Source of the DNA: Podospora pseudocomata
Taxonomy: Eukaryota > Ascomycota > Sordariomycetes > Sordariales > Podosporaceae
Direction of reading: 5' to 3'
Length of the DNA: 64,000 nucleotides
NCBI RefSeq assembly: GCF_035222375.1
Contig: NC_085891.1
Coordinates: 3,968,001-4,032,000 of the forward strand
Positions 45,150 through 56,031 of this stretch are shown piece after piece. Within the stretch, counting starts at the first letter, position 1. Each line of letters begins with the position of its first letter. The notes beneath the pieces were generated by a model that worked only from the letters and a program-made list of their open reading frames with translations, did no database searches and had not been told where the DNA came from. A program made the translations under genes and the position numbers.

Positions 45150-45825
45150 TGTTGTGGTCTGCTATGCGATCTAGAAGATGAGACTCACGGCTGCTTGCAG
45201 TTCAACCTTTCGGGATATAACGCATAACCTAGATGATCGCCGCGCTCAAAATAGCAGGTACGCGATGAATATTCATATATGGGCACTGTATTGGTCGCAG
45301 ATAGGTCGCACTTCGCTGCTGCGCACGTGTGACCCAATGCAATGGGAGAGAGGTGCAGCGGCAGGGGGGCTAGGTTAGCGCTAACACGCAGCGAGGCTGG
45401 AGGGATGGAATGGGGGTGAGGCCTGTATTACTCGGGACCCCAGCTGCACCTCAGCATGATATGAAGCCGTATGTTTTTGAAGAGGTCGAGATGGATTGCT
45501 GCTGTGTCCCGTAGGCTGCGGCAGGTGCTGCGCCCTCACACACCCCGGGCTATGGAGGTGCTGGAGTATGAGGTCGGAGGCCCGGGCGGCCGGCCGGCTG
45601 TCCGCTGTGAGTAGGTTGTTGTCTTTAGGTAGCGCTTTTCTCGGTGTGACCAGCCCGGAACTCCTTGAACTGAACCCAGCTTAACCCTCTCCCTTTTTCT
45701 GTTTTTTATAAAATAAAAAAAGTAGAAGAAAACAGAATACCTGTTCTATTCCATTTTGCTTCTCAGTTCACAATACCTGTTCATCCCCTATTGACCCTGT
45801 CAATTTGCTGTGGCATGCCTGCAGA
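45150..45825. promoter_or_regulatory. Divergent promoter of P450 and MFS genes
   Basis: 676 bases between the two start codons. An E-box CACGTG lies at 45324-45329, followed by CCAAT within ten bases. A TATAAAA at 45707-45713 lies about 115 bases before the transporter ATG. Shared control of the two cluster genes is inferred. Confidence 0.5.
45707..45713 (+). promoter_or_regulatory. TATA box candidate for the MFS gene
   Basis: TATAAAA about 115 bases upstream of the ATG, in a T/A-rich stretch. Confidence 0.4.
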
Positions 45826-47888
45826 ATGGTAAGGTTTGAGCTCACCGTCCAGATAGGACGCTCTCGACAATCTTCTCCGCACAGAGCATCTTCCTCTCAG
45901 TCCAGATCAAGATCAAGATCACGCACCCGCCATAGTCGCCCCCATTCTCCTGAAGACAGAATCCCTCTAGTTGAACGTGTTCCCCCTCCTGCTCGTGATG
46001 ATGACCCGGCCTCGATATCCCTGCCTCCTTCCCCGACAGACAATACTCCCGAGAAAAATCTTTACCTTTAGGTCCCCGATCCTCCCATCAACACCTTTCC
46101 ACGTCCAATAATGAGTCTTTAACGAATGGCCCGCCACCAGCAGACGAGCCACCGGGCCTGAATCCGAGTCCGAAGCAGGATGGGTCTAGGTCTTACACCG
46201 ATTTCTCCCCTCTCCGTCGAAAGTTCATCTTGTCTGTTATAACGATTGCTGGATTCTTCGGGCCATTGGCGGGAGGCATATATCTTCCTGCCTTGCCGGT
46301 GCTGGAAAAAGAGTTCAATGTTAGCCCAACCGCCATCAATGTGACGGTTTCAGTGTTCATGATGACTTTTGCGTTCGGTGTAAGCCTTTACCCTCCCCCA
46401 TCCCATCAACAGACAACAAAGATGCTGATGTCGTCTACGGCCGCTATTCTGGTCCACTTTTGCAGATTGGAAGGGTCGCCGTCCATTGTACTTGATAAGC
46501 CTTGCCATTTACATCTTGGCGAACGTGCTTCTTGCTGTAGTACCAGCAAACTACGGAGCACTGGTGTTTTTGAGGGTCATGCAGGCGTTTGGCAGTGCTA
46601 GTGTTGTTAGCATGGGGGCAGGGACAGTTGCCGACGTGGGTAAATATATTCGCCTTTCTCGTTGCCAACTTGCTAACGTCAGTCCATCCCAGATCACGGA
46701 GCCGAAGAAGCGAGCATTCGCAATGAGCATTTTTCTCATGGGCCCTCAATGCGGTCCTGTCCTGGGTCCCGTGTTGGGTGGTGCATTGGCAGAGGGGAAC
46801 TGGAGATGGATTTTCGGATTTCTTGGTGTGTTCTTCCCTGCATGTTGTGCGTCCGCCGACTAACGAGGTGCCAAAGCGATTTCTAGCGGCATACTTTGGC
46901 TTGTGATTCTCTCTTCTCTCCCTGAGACTCTTCACGCCCGCGTGGGCGGAGGCCGTATCTACACAGAACGGCCCATTTTCTTTTGGCCCCCTTCCATGTC
47001 TTCACCTCTCGCGCCGAGCTGGGAAAGGGGTCCTCCACTGCCCATCCCAACCCTCAAAGGGTACTGGAACCTGTTCATTTACCCTCCCATCGGCATCGTC
47101 AGCTTCAACACTGCTATGCTTTACTCTACCTACTTCGCCATTGCCGTACAACTTCCGACCGAGCTGAGTCAGCGATACAAATGGGGCCCATCGGGAATCG
47201 GCGCTGGCTTTCTGGCGGCAGGAATTGCTATGATTGTGGGAAGTCTGCTTGGTGGTAGAGCCTCGGACTGGAGAAGGGCGAGGGCAGCAGAGCAACTGCC
47301 AGAGGACACCAAGATTGATCCAGAGTTTAGACTTGTGGACCAGATCTGGGGCGTGTTGATTTGTGTGTTGGGGACTCTGCTATATGGATGGATGGTGGAT
47401 GGTAGCAAACATCCAGCAGCAGTTTTGTTTGCCACATTTTTGAGTATGTACTCCTGTCAGATAACTTCCGCCGCAACGGGAAACTAACCAGCGGTATTTG
47501 ACAGCCGGATTTGGGATGAATTGGGTCTTTGTCACCACTACAGCATTCTTGACCGAATGTGTTGCTCAACAGGCGGCAGGAGCGTTTGCGCTGGGAAACT
47601 TGCTGAGAAACCCCGGGGCTGCCATTGTGTCGGTGATAACACCAACACTGGTGGCCAAGATGGGGAGTGGATGGTGCTTTACGGGGCTGGCGGTCTTGGA
47701 TCTGCTCCTGGTTGGAACTTCGGTTATTGGTACGTGCAACTTGTTGAGTAGCAGAGCTCTGGCTTGAATGGAGAACTAATATTGTTTCTGTAGTTCTCAG
47801 ACTAAAATGCCCTGGCTGGCGTGCGGATAGGGTGTCCAAGATGCAGCTGGCTGGCAAGAAAGCCGGAGGTCCGGCGGCTGTTCCTTAA
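45826..47888 (+). CDS. MFS drug:H+ antiporter-type transporter, DTR1-like, with local defects
   Basis: Twelve-helix major-facilitator transporter resembling yeast Dtr1, which exports bisformyl-dityrosine. After a Ser/Arg-rich N-terminus, SPLRRKFILSVITIAGFF starts helix 1. The motif A loop reads ADWKGRRPLY, and ITEPKKRAFAMSIF leads into MGPQCGPVLGPVLGG. Introns: 46636-46692, 46826-46876, 47444-47504 and 47730-47793. Two spots do not fit. Near 46054-46058 a run of five A breaks the frame between TDNTPEK and SLPLGPRSSHQ. The intron after TFAFG should end at 46440, before PLFWSTFADWKG, but the bases there are GG, not AG. The next AG (46465) would remove eight residues of helix 2. The gene may be decaying, or these are sequence errors. 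Confidence 0.8.
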
Positions 47889-48640
47889 GAACGGTCTTTG
47901 GCAAGTGGAAAAATATCGGGGCATAAAAATATAACCCACACGCCTGTCGAAGATCTTTCACAGCCTTGCAATTATCTTTTGAAGTCTTTCGAAAAATTTA
48001 AAAGCCTAATGATTATCTTTCAGGGCTTTCTTCCCCAATCAAAGCCTCTATTTTACTGTCCCCACAGCGTGGTTTGGGCAAGCGCACCAGGCTTTGGTTG
48101 GGAGATGAAAGATGGCCGAGGAGAGCTGAATGGTCCGATGGACCGGCCATATAATCATTGCTTGGGCTGATGGGCGTTGAATAAGATTAGACAAAATAAC
48201 TCCTTGCGCATTCTTCTTCATCACCAATGTGACCATCCATGGGTGGATCTTTTTCACCACCCCATCTCACTGCATGCTGGATGCTGATCGGTGACAGGCT
48301 TCCCACGAGGCTAGAGTGGGTGAGCGGCTACTCAAGGCCTGACTGTCGCATGGCCATCTGAATCCAGAGCGGCGGGATCAACGCAAACGCACATTGACGA
48401 TCGTAGCACGGTAGTCGGTAGAGCGAGTGTGACAGAAGGCGGAGAAGTTGTCTCCCACGACCACGATCGATATTGCTCGATCCTCCATCCCCACAACTAA
48501 AGATATGACCACCTCAACAACGCCCCCAGCGGCATCGGCAACGGAGATGTTGCTTGCGCTCGAGTTCTGACAACTCAGCCCTGCAGCCGAAAACGAAAAA
48601 GGAGGGGGCGTGTGCAGAAGAAACATGTGACCAGGGGGGG

Positions 48641-48649
48641 TTATCAGAT
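48641..48649 (-). promoter_or_regulatory. ATCTGATAA site (SRE/SreA-type GATA consensus)
   Basis: The plus strand reads TTATCAGAT, matching ATCWGATAA on the minus strand. It is paired with the site at 48854 about 0.2 kb away. Confidence 0.4.
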
Positions 48650-48853
48650 CGCTTGGTCTTTGACGGAGAATGTGGACATACCGCGGCATTTTGACCAGTT
48701 CGGCAAAGGTGTTTAGCCCGTCTGGCTCTTTTCGCTGTTCTTTAGGTAACAGAAGACGCGACATGTGTCTTTGCAAGCGATTTCGGCTTCGACGGCGGTT
48801 CAAGTCGTTGTGGGGCCATTGGTTTGTCCCAGCCAATCGTGAGCACCAACCCG

Positions 48854-48862
48854 ATCTGATAA
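48854..48862 (+). promoter_or_regulatory. ATCTGATAA site (SRE/SreA-type GATA consensus)
   Basis: A perfect nine-base match, 687 bases before the GNAT gene start. Confidence 0.4.
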
Positions 48863-49548
48863 CTTTATTTTCTCCTCCACCAAGGACACCGCGGTGGGTC
48901 CTGTTCCACTGCGCCTTGAAAAAAACGACTGAGTGGAAAAACCATCACACGACGCCAAGTGACCACCCACAATGAAACCCTCCTCCACCTGAACATTTCT
49001 CTACGGACTCGATAATCTGCAGATGTTCATTGTTGGCAACAGCGCGCATGTACCTAGCATGAGACTGGAGGGGAAACGACCCTTCGATCTCTCTCTTTTG
49101 TACCGGTAGGCTGGAGGATGGCGGTAGTCAACAACCGACACGAGGATGCAAAGCATCCACCAGCGGAACAGAGCCAAAATTGGCGCATGGCCCGTCCCTC
49201 TGCATGGTCCTCTCAACTCTCCAGGCTCATCTAGACCAGGATCATGATGGACGGGAACAGTGATGCCACACGTGGCTAGTCGATAGTCTGAATGTCGCCG
49301 TTGCGTCGCCGCCACCCCAAAGAGCCTGCAGCTGAATTTGGACCTTCTCCAGGGTAACCCGGATGGCGGGACAGTCCAGTGCCCTTCATGTTTTTGTTGG
49401 TTCGCTTCCGATCTAACGTTTGGCGTCCCTACATATAACAGTGCTCTCGTCCTGGATTCTGTCATCGGGTCTCTTGCTCGTTCCGGTTGAAGCATACCTT
49501 TTCCAAACCACCCAAGCCAGCTCCCCAAACCCCCAGCAAACCGTCAAG

Positions 49549-50351
49549 ATGGTCCACGTCGTCCTCCCCGCCCTCATTCCCGACATCAAGCGCGTGTATG
49601 ATTCCTACTTTGCCGCCTTCCACCATGACCCCATGGGCGAGATCATGCTCAACATCCTCTTCCCCGGAGGCAATGTGAACTCACCAGAGTTCCGTGAGGA
49701 ACACGCCAAGGGCACCCTCGCTTGGTGGCATCAGTCTGATTCCCAATACACCTACAAGTGCGTCGACACCGACAATGGCGACATTGTCGGCATGGGTCTC
49801 ATCGATGTGATTCTGCGCCGCCGCTCCGTGGAGGAGCGCGCCTTCCAAGGTGTTCCATGGCTCCAAGGCGAGGCCAAGGAGCGCGCTGAGAAGGTTCTCA
49901 AGCCCCTTCACGACATGCGTGAGCAGCTTTTTGGCGACCAGCAATACATCTGTACGTCTTCCCACGGACCCATTTACGGGATAGAATTGCTAACACGAGA
50001 TGCTCTTGTCCAGATGCCCACGTCATCGGTGTCCTCCCCGAACACCAGGGCAAGCAGGCCGGTGCCGCCCTTGCTGGCTGGGGTCTCAGCTTCGTCGACT
50101 ATACCAACCTGCCCATGTACTTTGAGGCCTCGCCCTCCTCGGTCGGCCTCTACGAGAAGCTGGGCTACGAACGTCTCAAGGAGACCATCGTTCATAAGGC
50201 CGAGACGCTCGGCACTGCCACTGATATCTCGGTGCCTCTCATGGTCAAGATGCCCAAGTCTGCCGGTGGCATGAGCTTTTATGAGTGGAAGGAGAAGGGC
50301 TACCCCAAGTTCAACGCTGCCACTCCGGTCTCCAAGAAACAGAAGCTCTAA
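49549..50351 (+). CDS. GNAT-family N-acetyltransferase
   Basis: Predicted acetyl-CoA-dependent acetyltransferase of unknown substrate. Exons 49549-49951 and 50014-50351 give 246 residues. The fold is visible from the N-terminal strand (VLPALIPDIKRVYDSYFAAF) through TDNGDIVGMGLIDV to the acetyl-CoA motif HVIGVLPEHQGKQAGAALAGW (Q/R-x-x-G-x-G/A type). The C-terminal strand and helix SPSSVGLYEKLGYERLKE follow. A charged insert of about 50 residues lies between strand 3 and motif A, as in many fungal members. The C-terminal KKQKL is short and basic. An open frame continues upstream of the ATG without another ATG near the fold, so 49549 is chosen. Confidence 0.9.
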
Positions 50352-51112
50352 AGGACAGGGCCAGTTGGCTTTGTAATGAGTGGAGACGTAACAAATTGCT
50401 TCCTTTTGGGTTTCTGGGCGCGGGCTGGCATGGATTTATCAGGGCGTTTTGTTTTGGGTTGGGAAAACTGTGTACATAAACAGGTGTTTTGGTCCATGAT
50501 GTTTGGGGGCGGGAAAATGACAGCTCATTGTATCCGTACCTGACTCTGTTGCCAAATTGATGTGTCGCCCTGGATTGCAGCCGACACGAGCATGTCCCGA
50601 TACCGGCTGGCCGTCGGTGTGCGGATGGCAGGGACGACAGGGACGGCATCCCACGATCAAAACTTTTCTCCTCGGTTGCGGGCGGGTGGGCTGTGGGACC
50701 CCTGTCAAGTGCCAAGTCGAATTATCAATCGGACCATGGAGATAATCTTGAGAGCCACCTCTGGCCCCCCACACCATCCCAGCCGGGATACGGAGAACAG
50801 CTCTCTGCAATGCAGCCATGGCACCATGCTGGAGAAAAAAGTGCGCAAAAAAGTGCGCTTTTCCACTCCCCTCGCCAGGGGTGTTTATCCAACACTGGTC
50901 GGCGGTTGTCTCCTGTTCCGTACCAGATTGCCGTGCTGTCTCCAGTTGTTTCCGACCCTTGCGGCCCATTTTGAGCATGGTGTATCTGGAGGGGTTGCTT
51001 TTGTGTGTTTTCGACGGGACGGCAGTGAGCATATAGAATGACGTTCTCGGCACCACAGGGTCGCCAACATCCTGCTGGTGAGTGACAGTGCCCAACCCAG
51101 ACAGTTCCCGCC
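50352..51112. other. Intergenic region
   Basis: 761 bases holding the 3' end of the GNAT gene and the promoter of the oxidoreductase. Nothing else recognised. Confidence 0.55.
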
Positions 51113-52553
51113 ATGGCCGAAAAACCACCACAGAGGATGACGCTGTTCCAGCGGCTGCGAAAGGCCATCCTGTTCCTCAGGCTGGTGGGTTATGGTCTTC
51201 GCACATACTACAACTTCTTTTCCCGCAGTCTGTCGGCCAAGATTGCGAACCGGCTCGCAAAGTCGGACGCGTCCATCGGTCCAGACGACGTCAAAAACAT
51301 TGTCATCGTTGGAGCTGCCTTCTCGGGCCTCTACGCTGCGCGCCTCCTGGCCGGCGCCGTGCCCCGAGATGGCCGCTACCGCATTGTCGTGATCGAGCCG
51401 AACAGCCACTTCAACTTCACCTGGGTCTTCCCTCGCTTTTGCGTTGTCGAAGGCCATGAGCACAAAGCCTTTATTCCCTACAGCCCCGACTTTTTTGACA
51501 TGGGGCCCAAGGGGCTGGTGCAATGGGTACGTGACCGTGTGACCAGTCTCACAAGGGAGAACGTGCTCCTGCGGAGTGGCGAGGTAATCCCGTACGAGTA
51601 TCTTATCATAGCCACCGGATCCAACGTCGCCGATGGTCTTCCGTCCCGCGCCGGCGTGGAGGACAAGGAGGAGGCGATTGAGCTGCTGAAAGCAATGCAG
51701 GAGCGCGTCAAGAATGCCAGCCACATTGTCGTTGCCGGAGGTGGCGCTGCGGGCGTCGAAACGGCCACGGATGCAAAGGACCGATATCCGGGCAAGTCTG
51801 TCACCATTGTGCACTCTCGGCAGGCCTTGATGCACCGTTTCGGCAACGGACTGCAACAGGGTACCTCGGAAGCCATGGAAAGACTGGGCGTCAACGTCAT
51901 CCTCGGCGAGAAGGTGCTTCCAGAGTCTGTAGACGGAAAGTTCATCACACTGAGCTCGGGACGAAAGATTGAGTGTGACTGCTTCGTAGGTTTATTGTTG
52001 ATACCACAAATCGAGATTCGATGCTGACAAGACACTGCTGATAGATCAACTGCACCGGGCAAAAGCCCGCCTCCGGTATCGTCGCGAGCCTCGCGCCAAA
52101 CACAATCGCCCCGTCTGGTCACATTCGGGTCAAGCCCAACCTTCAAATCGATGACGATTCCCTTCCGAATGTATATGTCTGCGGTGACGTCGCCCAGGCC
52201 GAGGTGCGGAATCCCAACTCACGAGTGGCGGCGCGCCAGGCCGAGATCTGCGCCGACAACGTGGTGCGGGCCGTTAAGGGCAAGAAGCCCAAATACGTCT
52301 TTACCGAGGGGTTTGGCGATGGCGTGATCAAGTTGACTTTGGGTTTGGTATGTCGAAGCCTCCAAGTGGCCGCAAAGTAAGAATCACTGGCTAACGCTGG
52401 GCAAAACAGGACCGGTCCATCACGCAGTATTTCGATGGCAAATCGGAGCTTCTGTTCCCTGCCGAAGAACCCGATCTTGACCTCATGTGCAAGGGAACGT
52501 GGGCTGCCATGGGAGCAAGGCCTTTTGAGGATACTGGCGTGTACTCTGAGTGA
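51113..52553 (+). CDS. AIF/AMID-like FAD-dependent oxidoreductase
   Basis: Pyridine-nucleotide-disulfide-type flavoprotein similar to fungal AMID/AIF-like proteins (NADH-quinone-type oxidoreductases linked to cell death in some species). Exons 51113-51985, 52045-52347 and 52410-52553 give 439 residues. The FAD-binding loop is NIVIVGAAFSGLYAARLL, with Ala where the second Gly of GxGxxG normally stands. The NAD(P) loop is IVVAGGGAAGVETA. YEYLIIATGSN is the conserved ATG motif, and NVYVCGDVAQ is the GD motif near the C-terminus. There is an amphipathic N-terminal stretch but no clear targeting peptide. Not obviously linked to either neighbour. Confidence 0.92.
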
Positions 52554-53405
52554 AGGCGATAGTCAAGGACATCAGGTTGCGGGATGTGTTGCTCCACTGA
52601 GCATGGCGGAAAGTCGCAAGCCCGTGTGGTGATGATGGGCAATGTCCTGGCTTTGTGCTTCCGCAGCGAGCCAACTTCCGCAGCAAGCCAACAGTTCATC
52701 GATTGGCACGTCCAATGACAGGAGTCTTGGGCCAAGATGAACACCAGGACAAGCCGCAAAGCAAGCCAGTAAACCAGGTCGCGTTCAGAGCCGGTGTCAG
52801 ATACATCGGTGCTGCTACGCTGACGCGAGATGGGAAGAATTACGCGATGTTGTCGAGCAGGGCATCGCTCTGGGCGCGGCGAGCTTGCATTTCGAAAGGC
52901 TGGCAGCTTTTTGCAGGCAGATAGATGAGTGGTCGAGTGTCCAAACATTAGCAAGGAGATGACACAAACGTTTGGCTCGAAGCCTGCGGTGCCTGGGAGT
53001 GAAGCATCATATCAAGTACCACTGGTGGCGTTGGGAACGATCAGCCACGCTATCAGGCACTGCGACAGTAACGATAAGTAAATAGTGATTCAGTAAATCG
53101 AGTTGACAGAGGCATTCAATGCTGATCATATGTACAAGTGCAAATTGAAGAATGCTCAGGTCCAGGTGGTGCCAGCTCCAGAGCTTGGAGCTTAGAATGC
53201 CCCCACTTTTTTCTCCAACAGGCACCTTGACGGACACCGCTTGTACGACCCCACGCACCGACATGTCCAATCTTGTCACCTCCAATTCCATCCCAATGCA
53301 ACAACAGACCATTACAGCGACCAGCACCAGAGGTACGTCCCCTGTTTCCCATTTCCTGCCTCTATTCTAACTCGGTCGTGTTGAACAGGCGCGCTCCCGT
53401 GTCAG
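52554..53405. other. Convergent intergenic region
   Basis: About 850 bases between the 3' ends of two genes. Nothing recognised. Confidence 0.55.
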
Positions 53406-55466
53406 TCACCCCTTTCCCGTGAAGTTGTTGTCGGATAGCCGAAAGGCCACAACGTCCACCTTCGGCTCGCCTTGATGCAGTTGGTGGAGGACTCCCTCAG
53501 GATCGGCAGCAACCGCCTTGGCCTGGACAACCCCAGCCATCACCACAATACCTACTCTGGAATTCAGGCCGCGAATGTGTCGCACAAACTCGACAATGCT
53601 TTTGCCAGTGTTGACCACCGAGTCGACCAGCAGAACCGTCTCGAGCCCCAACAAGTGACGCGCTTCGACGTCTTCTGGCCTTTTGGCATGGAGAAAAATG
53701 GCAAGCGGAAGCACATCACTGATACCGAATGCCATGGGCTCGCCCCCGCGCATAAGGGGCACAATCGCTGTCTTCTTCTCGTTCTTTACGCGATGGCCAA
53801 GTGTCTGATGCCCCTGAACGTGCGGAATCTCGTACTCCTCGGTGCCAACGACATCCGGCAATAGCTCTGTTGCAAGATACCGCCCCACGAGTCGATGTGC
53901 CTCGCGTAGTGCCGGCCCCGAAACTCTTGCGTCACGCGTGGCTGTTGTCAGAAGCTTGGCAGCAGCTCTGCCTGTGGCATGAACGATGTGGTGTTCGGCA
54001 GTTGGCTGACGTCGGTGGTCACGTTGACGGGATATTTCGAAAAGAAATTCGGAGCTCTCGATATTGACAAGGGGAAGTCTTTCAACATCCAGGCGCGGTG
54101 CTGCAGTCTCTGGTAGCAAGACTTGTCGCGGACAAAAGTTACCCGAGTCGATGGCCTGGAGCAAGTGCGTTTCCATGCTTCTGCTCCGCACATATTGCTC
54201 TCCTACCACTACAATAGCCTCGTCCGCTGCGCGCAACATGGGAACGTCCAAGGGGCTATCTCCAAAGGCCCACACATAGAGGCCATACATGTTTTGCAAC
54301 CGCTCAACCAGCGACGCCTTGACTTGGGCTGTGACCACAAACCCGTCCGAAATGCGCCCTCCGCCAATGACTTTGACTGTCCCCATCAACCCGTGATTGG
54401 CCAGGACGATCTCCCAAACACGCCGCAGACCGCACGTTACCACCACTGCTGAGATATTCCTCTTGCGCTCAGCTGTTTGCAGCAGGGAAACCATTGCTGG
54501 ATGCATCTTGACCAGGGACGCTATGTTCCGGCAAACCCCCTCAAAGACCTGCTCATCGGAGTATTGTTCATAGAGCAATGTTGCCTGGCGAAAGGCTGTG
54601 TACGAGTATCCTAGCTGGCTGCTGAAGAGCGTGGTCAAAGGATCATCGCACTTTCCTTCCAACGAGCTCGGATCGAGTAGATTCTTCTTCAGCATCACCT
54701 CCCAAAAAAGCTTGCCCGTATCCTGAGTAGCCAATGTTTTATCGGCATCCAACACCAGCATTGTGCACGGCTGCTTGCAGTCCATCGTGAAGCCCGACCT
54801 GAGGCTGATGCTGTCTAGGCGATTATGCGCAAGCCGTAGGTTATGTTGGGAGCAATGGTGCTGAAAGTCCAGAAGAAGGTTGATCATCCTCACCGACAGG
54901 GCCCCCCTTTCTGCTTCAGACAACGCAATGAACAGGATGCCGCTGCTACGACACAGCCGCTGGAGCTCCCTCTTTTCCGTTTTGGCCCAGTCATCCAAGC
55001 GAGCCGGAGTCATTGTGGGCCGTTCTCTCCCCTTGTCGTCTTGACGGCGCAGCGAAACGATATCTGCCGCCGTGTCGAAGTCGATGACGTGGGTATAGGT
55101 TTCGAGGTCGGCCTTGGTGCAGACCCTGCGGTACTGCTGGTCTTTCTCGGACCAGAACATAAAATGACCGGCAACAACGGCAACCTTTTGGTTTTTGGTG
55201 GCCTCATTTGCAATGGCATTGATCGCAAGTTCACGATAGCGCGCTTTCTCGTCCTGGCTGGCCTGGTGGAAAGCGGCAAGGCCTCCTGGAAGCAGAGTGG
55301 CAATAGCTTGGGAGCCTTCATGAAAGCTGAATTGCTCCTCGCCCAGCCTGTTCTTCAACTCGACTAGCATGGACGACTTGCCACAGCCAGGGATCCCGTA
55401 CACACCGACCACGACTGGTTTGCTGGCTTGAAGAGAGTTTTTGGGTCCTGAATATGGAGTCGCCAT
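53406..55466 (-). CDS. P-loop kinase / HAD phosphatase / phosphoribosyltransferase fusion
   Basis: A 686-residue protein with three enzyme-like domains. Residues 17-215 form a P-loop kinase-type ATPase (GVYGIPGCGKSSM). Residues 235-445 form a HAD phosphatase, with nucleophile motif VLDADKTLA near 240, Thr in VVVTCGL and acidic motif FGDSPLDVPM near 402. Residues 490-686 form a uracil-phosphoribosyltransferase-like domain with IVPLMRGGEPM and the PRPP-type loop LLVDSVVNTGKS near 611-622. This loop departs from the DxxxATGGS of true UPRTases. Together the parts suggest nucleotide or phosphoribosyl salvage, but substrates are unknown. No introns. The frame stays open upstream to an ATG at 55742, but those 92 residues look like leader, so 55466 is preferred. 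Confidence 0.85.
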   Translation of the reverse strand: MATPYSGPKNSLQASKPVVVGVYGIPGCGKSSMLVELKNRLGEEQFSFHEGSQAIATLLPGGLAAFHQASQDEKARYRELAINAIANEATKNQKVAVVAGHFMFWSEKDQQYRRVCTKADLETYTHVIDFDTAADIVSLRRQDDKGRERPTMTPARLDDWAKTEKRELQRLCRSSGILFIALSEAERGALSVRMINLLLDFQHHCSQHNLRLAHNRLDSISLRSGFTMDCKQPCTMLVLDADKTLATQDTGKLFWEVMLKKNLLDPSSLEGKCDDPLTTLFSSQLGYSYTAFRQATLLYEQYSDEQVFEGVCRNIASLVKMHPAMVSLLQTAERKRNISAVVVTCGLRRVWEIVLANHGLMGTVKVIGGGRISDGFVVTAQVKASLVERLQNMYGLYVWAFGDSPLDVPMLRAADEAIVVVGEQYVRSRSMETHLLQAIDSGNFCPRQVLLPETAAPRLDVERLPLVNIESSEFLFEISRQRDHRRQPTAEHHIVHATGRAAAKLLTTATRDARVSGPALREAHRLVGRYLATELLPDVVGTEEYEIPHVQGHQTLGHRVKNEKKTAIVPLMRGGEPMAFGISDVLPLAIFLHAKRPEDVEARHLLGLETVLLVDSVVNTGKSIVEFVRHIRGLNSRVGIVVMAGVVQAKAVAADPEGVLHQLHQGEPKVDVVAFRLSDNNFTGKG

Positions 55467-56031
55467 CGTGTCGGCGTCAAAATCACTTTGCTGCTGCTTG
55501 GAAACAACGGTGACGAGCTGGAACGATGAGAGTATGCGTTTAACATCTCTGTCTTTTCCTTGCCGGTGACGCCAACATATACTCGTCTGCCCATTCCCTC
55601 CCGTTCCCTCCCTTCCAGTCTCAGTTTGACTCGGCCTCTCGCGATGGTTGTAGGCATCACTGTTTCCGCTCAGCAAACACTCGGATTCAGGTTGCACAAG
55701 TTGAGGCCTACCATGACAGCCCTGGTGCGCATTCTCGCACATGCGTGTCTCCGGTGCTTTCTTTCGTCATGTTCATTCACCGCTCCCACCTCTTGTTGAA
55801 TCATATCACCGTCCTGGCTCACGTCACTATCCAAAGCTGGATATGCACAGTGCAAACACGGAACAGGCTGAGACGATGTACTGGGGAGCAAATTTTCGGC
55901 CATGAAGCTTCATTACGATTCGTCAGGGTTTCATTCGTGTCATATTATACATTAACCCACCCGGCTGGGCTGCCCCTGTCCGGCACCCTCACGGGTATCA
56001 AAATATACAAGGATCACTCCGTCCGCGTTAT
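55467..56031. other. Intergenic region
   Basis: Leader of the fusion gene and 3' side of the CFEM gene. Nothing else recognised. Confidence 0.55.

Larger units (their letters stand above)
47889..49548. other. Intergenic region, 1.7 kb
   Basis: No supported gene; a 152-codon minus-strand frame (48378-48836) lacks any recognisable motif. It contains two perfect iron-type GATA consensus sites in opposite orientation, listed separately. Confidence 0.5.

Noticed and set aside
45970-46080. Intron (GTGATG...TTTAG) joining the two exporter N-terminal frames
   Set aside because: It keeps phase, but the donor is weak. A missing A in the five-A run explains the frames with a smoother protein.
48400-48475. 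tRNA-like stretch with GGTAGAGCGAG and GATCGT/ACGATC ends
   Set aside because: No T-loop consensus, and the anticodon and T stems do not pair. Chance similarity.
55467-55742. 92-residue N-terminal extension of the fusion protein
   Set aside because: Low-complexity and unlike the compact start of the P-loop domain; treated as leader.
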